DNA of 64,000 nucleotides from Bacteroidales bacterium (lineage in GTDB: Bacteria > Bacteroidota > Bacteroidia > Bacteroidales > F082). A model generated the notes under the pieces. The model was not told the origin of the DNA, did no database searches, and saw only the letters and a list, made by a program, of their open reading frames with translations. How positions within the stretch are numbered: position 1 is the stretch's first letter; each line of letters opens with the position of its first letter. Made by a program: the position numbers and the translations under genes. The stretch is from positions 1 through 64,000 of the forward strand of contig JAILDR010000007.1 of assembly GCA_024689285.1 (NCBI GenBank), read 5' to 3'. Shown here one piece after another: positions 57,331 to 64,000 of this stretch.

Positions 57331-58125
57331 TTAAGCCTCATCCCACTTGGCGTACAAGGTCACATCCTCCATGATGGTGAAGGTGGACGACGCGGCGTAG
57401 GTCGTGCCGCTGCCGTCGGCCTTGGTGTTCCATCCACCGAAGGTGTAGGAGGTCTTGGCCAGCGTGCCGGTGTTGCCCAGCACCGTCACGGTGCTGCCCG
57501 CGCTGTAGGGGCTGCTGCTGTCGGTGGGTGCCGTGCCGCTGGTGGCTCCGTTGCCGTTATAGGTTACAGAGAAGTTTGTGGCACTGATGGTGGCGTCGTC
57601 GCAGACGATGCTACCCACATAGGTGGGAAGCGGGGTCACGTCGGGGCATTCCAGCTCGATGGTACCGCCCTTGGCGCTGCCTGCAGCGTCGCCGCTGTCG
57701 AAGTTGGTCGTCACGGTGGTGCGGTAGTCGGGGCTGCCGATGATGTAGAACTTGCCGTCATGCTTGATGGCAAACACGAAGTCGCCGTTGGCGGCGTACT
57801 TGGCGAAAGCACGGATCTCGTTGGTGATCTTGGGATACGAGAGAGAGGCTTTGTTGACGGGGACCTTGCAGTCCGTCTCGCCGGTCATCTCACTGGTGAT
57901 CTTACCCTTGCCCTGGGTGGTGTAGAGGCGTTTCCACGTCTTGCCGCTCTTCAGGGTAAACGAGCCGGTGTACTGAGCGTATTCGGCCACGCTGTTGGCG
58001 TTCTCGAAGTCGTTGTTGATGGTAGGCCAAGCCTCGATGTCCTGCTTGGGGGTGAAATACACCTCCGAGCTGATTCCGGAAGGGTTGACGCTACCGACCT
58101 TAAAGTTGATATCTGCCAGATTCAT
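57331..58125 (-). CDS. Major tail tube-like protein with InlB-type repeat
   Basis: The N-terminal ~175 residues (VYFTPKQDIEAWP, then FAKYAANGDFVFAIKHDGKF and FDSGDAAGSAKGGTIELE) fit a tail-tube beta fold. The last ~80 residues are an InlB B-repeat/Flg_new domain (VTYNGNGATSG, TFGGWNTKADGSG, LYAKWDEA), a surface decoration domain. Follows the capsid gene. Confidence 0.68.
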   Translation of the reverse strand: MNLADINFKVGSVNPSGISSEVYFTPKQDIEAWPTINNDFENANSVAEYAQYTGSFTLKSGKTWKRLYTTQGKGKITSEMTGETDCKVPVNKASLSYPKITNEIRAFAKYAANGDFVFAIKHDGKFYIIGSPDYRTTVTTNFDSGDAAGSAKGGTIELECPDVTPLPTYVGSIVCDDATISATNFSVTYNGNGATSGTAPTDSSSPYSAGSTVTVLGNTGTLAKTSYTFGGWNTKADGSGTTYAASSTFTIMEDVTLYAKWDEA

Positions 58126-58214
58126 GGTTGAAATTTTTCAGGTTATTAGACATAGGTTAACCGAAGCCCTTCAGCCCAGTGAGAGGGAGAAGGGCTTGCG
58201 GTATTGTCGGATCA

Positions 58215-59543
58215 TCAGCCCGACACACCCTTACCCGTAATCGGGATTACGATGCTCACGTTGTCAGTGGCGTTGGTAAGGCGCAAGGCGGCAGCGCGGG
58301 CTCCGGCGGTGGTGGTCGGGGCAAAGGTGATAGTCACCTCGTAACCTGCGGAAGCGTTGGCGTTGGCGGCGGTCACGCTGCTGATGGTGTTGGTGCCGTC
58401 GCTCAGGCTGAACTCAGCAGCGTCGGTGCCTTCAAGGGTCAGGCTGGTCGATTCGGTCATATTGAAGCCGAAGAGCTTCACCTTGGCGGTCTTGGTGGCT
58501 GCCAGGGTGGTGTCGGCGAAAGTCACGCTTGACTTGTCAGTCAGCATATAGACGGCGTCGCTCTTTACGGTGCGGGCGGCGGTCATCAGGAACTCCTTAT
58601 CCACATTGGCGAAGTCAACGCCCATGTAGATGACCACGTGGAACTGGACTACATTCGGGTTGTCGGGACGGCGCACCTCAAACTTTGCCACTTTAGGGTC
58701 TACGTTGACGCCGACCTTCATGTTTTCCTTGGTGGTGATGAAGCAGTGCGAGGCACCCTCCATACCAGGCAGGGCAACGATTTCAACCTTGTTGTTGGTG
58801 CCGTGCAGGTACATCTGATCAGGCACACCGGCAAAGTTGCCATGGCCAAACTTGTTGGCGTACCAAACATTGTACATTTCCTTCTCTTTCAGAGTGCAGA
58901 CGAGCTTCAGTTTCTTGGAAGAATCGCCACGCAGTTTCTCGTCGATAAGGGTGTACAGCAAGAACCATTTGTCGCCGATGTTGTACTCGGAGAGTTCGCC
59001 AAGGGTGACGAAGTTACCCAGCGCGTAGCTGATGGTAGGAGTGGCAAGGGCCTTTTCAGCGGCAATGATGGTATCAAAGCCGTTGAAGCAGGCAGAAGCG
59101 GGAGTCGAAGAGGTGACGGTAGAGTCATCTTTGACACCGGTGAAGATGATGTCGCAGAGTCCGCGGCAAGCATTCTTCATTTCCTCGGTGAGAATGCGGC
59201 GGACGATGTCAAGATTGATCTTGTCGGCCTCCACGGGAGTGCCGAAGATGGTCTTGTAGAGTTCCTCGGGGTCGAATTCCTCAAGGATTTCGAGGGGGAA
59301 GGTCTCCAGGGTGCGGGCCTTGAGTTGGCCGGTACCAGAGACCACCTTTTCGGAGCTGTAGGGACGGAAGTGAGCCTGTGGCACGATAGTAGCCTCAGTC
59401 TCCTTACCCTTCAGTCCGGTAATCAGGCGCATGTGCTTGGTGACCTCCTCGATAGAGGTGATGGTCATCGTCAAGCAGTCCTTCTTGAAGCGATGGTTGG
59501 AGTCAACCAAAGCTGTGGCGAGAGATACGGTGTTAACAGACAT
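58215..59543 (-). CDS. Major capsid protein with C-terminal Ig-like domain
   Basis: The 442-residue protein follows the protease/scaffold gene. The first ~335 residues are the probable capsid core. The end is a beta-sandwich (VKLFGFNMTESTSLTLEGTD ... VTITFAPTTTAGARAAALRL ... IPITGKG) of the DUF1573/ASPM-like Ig type that would project from the shell. Confidence 0.8.
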   Translation of the reverse strand: MSVNTVSLATALVDSNHRFKKDCLTMTITSIEEVTKHMRLITGLKGKETEATIVPQAHFRPYSSEKVVSGTGQLKARTLETFPLEILEEFDPEELYKTIFGTPVEADKINLDIVRRILTEEMKNACRGLCDIIFTGVKDDSTVTSSTPASACFNGFDTIIAAEKALATPTISYALGNFVTLGELSEYNIGDKWFLLYTLIDEKLRGDSSKKLKLVCTLKEKEMYNVWYANKFGHGNFAGVPDQMYLHGTNNKVEIVALPGMEGASHCFITTKENMKVGVNVDPKVAKFEVRRPDNPNVVQFHVVIYMGVDFANVDKEFLMTAARTVKSDAVYMLTDKSSVTFADTTLAATKTAKVKLFGFNMTESTSLTLEGTDAAEFSLSDGTNTISSVTAANANASAGYEVTITFAPTTTAGARAAALRLTNATDNVSIVIPITGKGVSG

Positions 59544-59570
59544 GGTAAATTGGTTTTTGGTCGTTTCGGT

Positions 59571-60947
59571 TTAGATTTCTCCCTTCAGCACTTTACGGCA
59601 GTATTCAGCGGATTCCTCATCAGAGGGTTCCTTCCAGCTGTCATCCTTGGCGGGATTGCCGTTGTGCATGGCGGCCAGCAGGTCGTTGTCGTCGTTGTGT
59701 TTGCTCAAGGACTCTTCCAGTTCCTTGATGCGTGCGTCCTTCTGCGCGTTTTCCTCTTTGAGGGTGTCGCGTTCGGTGGTGAGGTTGGCGATTTTCTGGT
59801 CCTTTGCGTCGACCAGACCGGCTTTGTCGGTCAGTTCTTCGTTCTGGGACTTCAGGGAGTCGCGCTCGGTGGTCAGCTGCTTGATTTCTTCAGTCTGCTT
59901 GGTGATGGTCTTCGCTTCGGTGGCGTGCAGCGCACGTTCCGTCTTGGCCTCACCCAGCGTGTTGTCGATTTCGGCCAGCTGTTCCCCGTTCAAAGACACA
60001 TAGCCGTCGACCATCTGGAGGTCGTGGCAGGTGTCGAGTGATTGCAGGTTCTCGTGTCCTTTCATTGTGGTGATGGTTAGGTTAGTCATTTTCAAAGCTT
60101 TGTCAACGGCAGCATGGAAGTCGCCTATGCTGTCGATCAGCGATCCTTGCACGTCTTGTGCGAAGTAGGTTCTACCCCTCAGCTGGTCGTCGGTGGTCTT
60201 GGTGCGGTTGGTCTTTACCGCCTTGCGGAAGTCGTCGGCCAGAGGGTTCAGGAGGTTCTCGCGGATGGGCTTGAAGTTGCCTTCGAGGGCAGCTTCATAG
60301 TCGGCGTTCTTTTCGTCAGAGAGGTCGGCATAGATGCGGAGACGCATATAGCCGTCTTCATCCTTCGATTTTGCCGGGTAGTCGGCAAACTGGATCATAG
60401 TTCCGATGCAGCCCACCATGCTACGCGGATCGTTGGCCATGATATGGCCACAGTAGGAGGCCGCGTAGTAGGCTGCGCTGCACATATAGCCGTCGCAGTA
60501 GGCCAGCACGGGTTTCTTGCATTCGGTGATGGCATCGGACAGGGGGCGCACACTGTCGGCGGCGCCACCGCCCGAGTCAACGAGGAGGATGGAAGCCAGC
60601 ACACGCTGGTCTTGGTCGCCCTTCTTCAGCCATTCGGCGAGGTCGCGCGTGCCGGGCTGGCACCAGCCTGTGTCGCGCAACATCACGCCTTCCACCCTGA
60701 CCACGCTCACATACTTGCCTTCGGGGATGGCCGCGTTGTTGCGGTGCGTGAGGTAGTAGTGGTAGTAGTCGGTTGGGCGGCTGTCGTCATCGTCATCGCC
60801 GTCATACTCCATGATGCCATACTTCGCCTTCAGCCGTGCCGCGCCAATCATGTCGCCGAGCACGAGCGAGGCGGCATGGGCCGTCATCGGGTCGAGCATC
60901 CATTGCGACATGAAAATCTTGTAAAGCATGTTAGTGCGTTTGCTCAT
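59571..60947 (-). CDS. Capsid maturation protease (S49/SppA) fused to scaffold
   Basis: From ATG 60947 the 458-residue protein has an S49 protease domain: VDSGGGAADS (123-132) and nucleophile region MCSAAYY (Ser157). A coiled coil of about 120 residues follows (ETEEIKQLTTERDSLKSQ region) and an acidic end, as in lambda C/Nu3-type protease-scaffold fusions. It shapes and matures the procapsid. Confidence 0.85.
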   Translation of the reverse strand: MSKRTNMLYKIFMSQWMLDPMTAHAASLVLGDMIGAARLKAKYGIMEYDGDDDDDSRPTDYYHYYLTHRNNAAIPEGKYVSVVRVEGVMLRDTGWCQPGTRDLAEWLKKGDQDQRVLASILLVDSGGGAADSVRPLSDAITECKKPVLAYCDGYMCSAAYYAASYCGHIMANDPRSMVGCIGTMIQFADYPAKSKDEDGYMRLRIYADLSDEKNADYEAALEGNFKPIRENLLNPLADDFRKAVKTNRTKTTDDQLRGRTYFAQDVQGSLIDSIGDFHAAVDKALKMTNLTITTMKGHENLQSLDTCHDLQMVDGYVSLNGEQLAEIDNTLGEAKTERALHATEAKTITKQTEEIKQLTTERDSLKSQNEELTDKAGLVDAKDQKIANLTTERDTLKEENAQKDARIKELEESLSKHNDDNDLLAAMHNGNPAKDDSWKEPSDEESAEYCRKVLKGEI

Positions 60948-60976
60948 GGCAAAAAACTTTGGTTTTTGGTTCTGTG

Positions 60977-60984
60977 CAAAAATA
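60977..60984 (-). promoter_or_regulatory. Bacteroidetes -7 box (TATTTTTG) of the capsid operon
   Basis: Exact minus-strand match 30 bases before ATG 60947. It supports this start over the in-frame extension to 61043. Confidence 0.65.
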
Positions 60985-61021
60985 GAGGCACAACCACAAA
61001 GAGGGGCGACCGAAAAATGGG

Positions 61022-61050
61022 AACGCCTGCCCTGAATCATCAAGGCAGGC
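61022..61050. terminator. Hairpin between the 142-residue gene and the capsid operon
   Basis: CGCCTGCC pairs with its complement around an 11-base loop. The T run is weak. Confidence 0.5.
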
Positions 61051-61090
61051 GCATACCCGGAAAGGAATTTATATGAGTTGTCAAGAAGTC

Positions 61091-61519
61091 TTATATAATA
61101 GGTGTGAGGGTCTCATACTCCACCGTGATGGCGGTCTCCACCGTCTCGCGGCTGTTGGTCTTGGCTGGACGCAGGTAGGCGGGGTACTGCTTCGTACCTA
61201 TTATATAATGGTTGCCGTCGACCGTCCAGACGTGCATCACCAACGGCCTGCGCTCGTAGCGTTTGGCCAAGGCGCGGTCATCGGGCGTGCGCACGGTGAA
61301 CTGAACCTGTTGGCGATATCGGGTGCCGCTTGCGTCAACATTCAGTTCCTCCGTGATTTGGGCGGTCTCCTGGTCGATGGATTTGAATAGTCGAATGCTG
61401 GGGGCGGCCAGCATCACAGAGCCGCTGCGCTGCTGTTCCTCCTCCTGCTGCATGACCCATTGGTCGTTTACCTCGTTTTGCTCGGCGAAGCCGATGCGTT
61501 TCAGTGCTACTTTGTTCAT
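61091..61519 (-). CDS. 142-residue phage protein
   Basis: A beta-rich protein with MNKVALKRIGFAEQNEVNDQ and HVWTVDGNHYIIGTKQYPAY. It precedes the capsid operon and has the three-repeat region upstream. Function unknown; possibly a head or neck protein. Confidence 0.6.
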   Translation of the reverse strand: MNKVALKRIGFAEQNEVNDQWVMQQEEEQQRSGSVMLAAPSIRLFKSIDQETAQITEELNVDASGTRYRQQVQFTVRTPDDRALAKRYERRPLVMHVWTVDGNHYIIGTKQYPAYLRPAKTNSRETVETAITVEYETLTPII

Positions 61520-61536
61520 ATTTTGGTTTTTTTTCA

Positions 61537-61646
61537 GTGACAGTAAAATAGCGAAATATGGTTTTCTTCAAACATTTTTTCCGTGACAGCAAAATAGCGA
61601 AAAATCATTTTCACACCTCATTTTTTCCGTGACAGCAAAATAGCGA
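61537..61646. repeat. Three direct repeats at 46-bp spacing
   Basis: GTGACAGYAAAATAGCGA occurs at 61537-61554, 61583-61600 and 61629-61646, exactly 46 bases apart, each preceded by a T run. Between the 142- and 176-residue genes; likely protein-binding or tandem promoter sites. Confidence 0.85.
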
Positions 61647-61660
61647 TAATTCGTGTAAAG

Positions 61661-62191
61661 TCAAAATACCATAGGGCTTTCGCGGTAGTGCTCGTTTCGG
61701 TCGTTGTGCCGCCACCAGTCGCGGGTCATCGAGGACACGAGCTTCTCGGTCGGGTCGATGTGGTACTGAAGCAGGAACTCGGTCACCGCTTCTTTCACCT
61801 TCAGCCGTTCCTCCTCGGTCTTTTTGATGTACTGCCCTGATATATGGCCGTCCATGAAGATGTGGAAGCTATGCTTGAAGTTGTTATCAAAGAACTTTTT
61901 CACCCTCCATTGACCCTTCTCGGAGAGGCGGTTTCGCCAGAGGGTGTTACAAATGTACACCTTCCCTGTCGATTGTGAGTACACAGCGCCGTTTTGCAGC
62001 GGCAGCTCAATCTTGATGCACTCGTTGTCGGGCAGATCGTCATCGCCGTTGCTCGACAGCTCCAAGTGCTGCTTGATGATTCCCATCAGCGTGCTATCTT
62101 TCGGTGGTCTCACTGTGTCACTCTGATAGCAGGCTTCGAGGTAGTGCTTCAGCTTCTCGCCCACGCGGGCCTTCACATAGTATCCGTTCAT
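61661..62191 (-). CDS. 176-residue phage protein next to primase
   Basis: The protein begins MNGYYVKARVGEKLKHYLEA and has an aromatic C-terminal region (MTRDWWRHNDRNEHYRE). It lies between the iteron array and the repeats. An origin-linked role is possible from location only. Confidence 0.55.
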   Translation of the reverse strand: MNGYYVKARVGEKLKHYLEACYQSDTVRPPKDSTLMGIIKQHLELSSNGDDDLPDNECIKIELPLQNGAVYSQSTGKVYICNTLWRNRLSEKGQWRVKKFFDNNFKHSFHIFMDGHISGQYIKKTEEERLKVKEAVTEFLLQYHIDPTEKLVSSMTRDWWRHNDRNEHYRESPMVF

Positions 62192-62255
62192 TGTATGGCG
62201 TTTTTATAGGTTATCGACTGAAAAAACTCACATCCGTAAGAGGCATATATTTCCG

Positions 62256-62448
62256 TGTTACAACTGTTACAAGTGTAACACGCTATTATATAGGTGTTTA
62301 TGTGTATCAAAGGTGTATTAATGCGTAACAAGGTGTTACAAAACACACCAAAAAGGCGGTTTTGTAACATTTTGTAACAGGTTGTAACAATTAATGATAC
62401 TATTAACTTACTGATTCTCATTTTGTAACATTTGTAACACTTGTAACA
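62256..62448. repeat. Iteron-like array of TGTAACA/TGTTACA
   Basis: Eleven copies: 62256, 265, 274 (9-bp steps); 324 and 334; 363, 373, 383 (10-bp steps); 424, 433, 442 (9-bp steps). Most lie in a 320-base AT-rich gap with no credible gene, just downstream of the primase gene. Likely a replication-origin or regulator array. Confidence 0.75.
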
Positions 62449-62511
62449 GTACTTTTTCTCCCTACAGACACATTAATTTTCAAAAAAAATAGACATTTTA
62501 TTGATATTCAG

Positions 62512-64000
62512 TTAATAAGGCACGGACTCGTTTTTTGTATCCAAGTCTTCTTGTTCCACTTCGATGCTCAATCCGTACTTTGTTGAGAGCATATTGTAGT
62601 CAAAACAAAGGGGGCGCTTGCCGGTGGTTCCTGACCCAATTTGGCCGTTGGCCATCTTGAATGAGAAACGCATCACGCCGTAGCGTCCGAGATACTCAGG
62701 CGAGTTTTCCAAATAGTAGATGATGGAATTGTCGGGCAGGCATACAATGCCGTTCTCTTTCGCCTTGTAGGTGTAAGCCTGGTACCACGAGTCGGGGTTG
62801 ATGAACAACACCGGCTTGGGTTTTGCGAAGTACGCCGAGCCCTTATTGGTCTTGATGTCCTCGCGGTACTCAATGCGGTAGTCACAGCTCATGATGAACT
62901 TGCCTTCCATCTGGGTGCGTCCCAGCTGCCGCCAGAACATGCCTATCTCGTTGCTTGATGTGGTCATGGCGTTCTGTTCGCGGCAGTGTTCCACGGCAAC
63001 CTTCAGGATTTCCGAATAAGTGAAGGGCAGGTCAACCTGCGCCTCAATGGTGCGGAAGGCGGCAATCACCGTGGCCCAGTTGTTGAGGATGCGGGTCTCG
63101 TTGGTGCTGTTGCCTATCTGCTCGTTCATTTCTGCGGCTGTTGCGGCAAACATGGCCGCATAGTTTTGTTTGAACTGTTCGCGGTGGTTCAGTATCTCCA
63201 AAGTCAGGTGGCTGAAGCCAAGCTTGCGCATGCGGTCAAGCTCGGCAAAGGCATTGCGTTCCTCAGTGGTGAACTCCGTCTTGTTGAAGGTGAGGTAGAC
63301 GAAGCGGCTGAAGAGGGCGATATCGGCAGTGGCCATTTCCTGACCGCTGATGATCACGCCCGCGTCCACGCGGGTCTGCTCCCTCTTTTTGTCGCGATCC
63401 ATATTCATGCGGGTGCGTCCGGCTGAATCCCACAGGCCCTTCAGGAATTCCCGCTTGTCAAGGTCGATGTTGTTCTTGAACTCATCGAGGTGGACGATGG
63501 CATTCGAGCATTGCGCCACGGCCTCGCTCAGTGCCGCAATGGTCGAGTTGGAGAGGTTGGGCGGGATGTTCTGGATGATGAAGAAACTCATCAGCGTGTG
63601 TCCCAGTTCGGACTTTCCCGAACCCTTGGGACCGAAAAGGTTCAACATCGGGAACGCCTTCACTGTGGCGGTCACGATGTCGCGGAACAACGTTGCGATA
63701 AGGAAGCATAGACCAATCTTGGCGTTGTCGCCAAACACCTTAATCATCGTGTCGGCCACCGCCTTCAGCGGTATGCTGCTGTAGTCCAGGTGGACGAAGC
63801 GCTTCTCAAACTGGAACAGCTGCGTGTCGTCTTTGTAGATCTTCGACGCGCCCGGCAGGTAGTAGTTCTGTCCGTCGGGCAGACTCACTATGCCGTAGCC
63901 GTCGGCCTTGATGAACTGACCCTGATAGAGGGCTCCGTTGCCGAAGGCGTAGAAGCCCTGCTTCTGCCAGCCCAGCTGTGTCACCTCCACAGCGGTCTGC
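62512..64000 (-). CDS. Phage primase/helicase, 5' end outside window
   Basis: At least 495 residues; the frame runs to the window edge, and GTG 63990 is not a credible start. It has Walker A GPKGSGKSELG, a Walker B-like IVHLDEFKN and RTRMNMDRDKK. This resembles the ATPase half of Bacteroidales phage primase-helicases. It lies directly upstream of the iteron array, consistent with a replication module. Confidence 0.75.
   Translation of the reverse strand, partial: QTAVEVTQLGWQKQGFYAFGNGALYQGQFIKADGYGIVSLPDGQNYYLPGASKIYKDDTQLFQFEKRFVHLDYSSIPLKAVADTMIKVFGDNAKIGLCFLIATLFRDIVTATVKAFPMLNLFGPKGSGKSELGHTLMSFFIIQNIPPNLSNSTIAALSEAVAQCSNAIVHLDEFKNNIDLDKREFLKGLWDSAGRTRMNMDRDKKREQTRVDAGVIISGQEMATADIALFSRFVYLTFNKTEFTTEERNAFAELDRMRKLGFSHLTLEILNHREQFKQNYAAMFAATAAEMNEQIGNSTNETRILNNWATVIAAFRTIEAQVDLPFTYSEILKVAVEHCREQNAMTTSSNEIGMFWRQLGRTQMEGKFIMSCDYRIEYREDIKTNKGSAYFAKPKPVLFINPDSWYQAYTYKAKENGIVCLPDNSIIYYLENSPEYLGRYGVMRFSFKMANGQIGSGTTGKRPLCFDYNMLSTKYGLSIEVEQEDLDTKNESVPY

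Noticed and set aside
62188..62421. 77-codon minus-strand frame across the TGTAACA motifs
   Set aside because: Its Cys/Asn/Thr-rich product follows from the repeated motif itself; the motif spacing is not a multiple of three in a way that suits coding.
62256..62448. Short regular repeats considered as a CRISPR array
   Set aside because: Units are 7 bp with 2-3 bp gaps, occur in both orientations, and no cas genes are present.

Overview
The window joins about 16 kb of ordinary chromosome to the first ~47.5 kb of a prophage whose right end lies beyond base 64,000. The host looks like a gut or rumen Bacteroidales. The promoters carry the Bacteroidetes -7 box TAnnTTTG at the expected distance before many genes. 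The gene content also fits: a DUF3078 outer-membrane protein, a long-form GAPDH, a ribosomal protein S16 with an extended tail, and a DUF4595-type lipoprotein. Genus cannot be settled from the sequence alone.

Host part (1-16,440). A ZIP transporter with its middle deleted and a DUF1295 membrane protein are followed by several minus-strand units: patatin plus CrtI-like oxidoreductase; a lipoprotein and an alpha/beta hydrolase; and a lipid operon (CDP-alcohol phosphatidyltransferase, GtrA-like protein, acyltransferase). GAPDH is divergent from rpsP. A plus-strand run then carries a YebC regulator, a degenerate class III cyclase-like protein, a DUF3078 protein, dTDP-4-dehydrorhamnose reductase and a phosphohexomutase. 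It ends at a tRNA-Met, the presumed attB.

Prophage (16,440 to beyond 64,000). A plus-strand tyrosine integrase sits beside the tRNA. Almost every other phage gene is on the minus strand, so the phage reads from right to left: primase/helicase (cut by the window edge); a TGTAACA iteron-like array; capsid protease/scaffold, major capsid and tail-tube-like proteins; two small-terminase-like proteins and the large terminase; a very large, densely folded non-coding region; PRTase and DUF3871; an accessory operon (SNF2 helicase, IbrA-like PAPS-reductase, IbrB-like ParB, ribbon-helix-helix protein); portal and connectors; two tRNA genes; amidase endolysin and a u-spanin-like lipoprotein; small genes including a HIRAN protein; a 2344-residue receptor-binding protein; a complete diversity-generating retroelement (VR, avd, TR, reverse transcriptase); tape measure and tail proteins. 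No CI-type repressor is visible, so the lysogeny switch probably lies outside the window.

Most notable: (1) a DGR whose 12 TR/VR differences all fall at template adenines and give only Tyr or Ser; (2) an undescribed-looking structured RNA of about 205 nt present twice, with covarying base pairs; (3) about 830 nt of continuous RNA-like folding next to the terminase that contains one of those copies; (4) a leader with a three-copy 12-nt sense/antisense/sense arrangement that could hide or expose a start codon; (5) an iteron-like array; (6) a 33-bp repeat shared by host and phage coding sequence.
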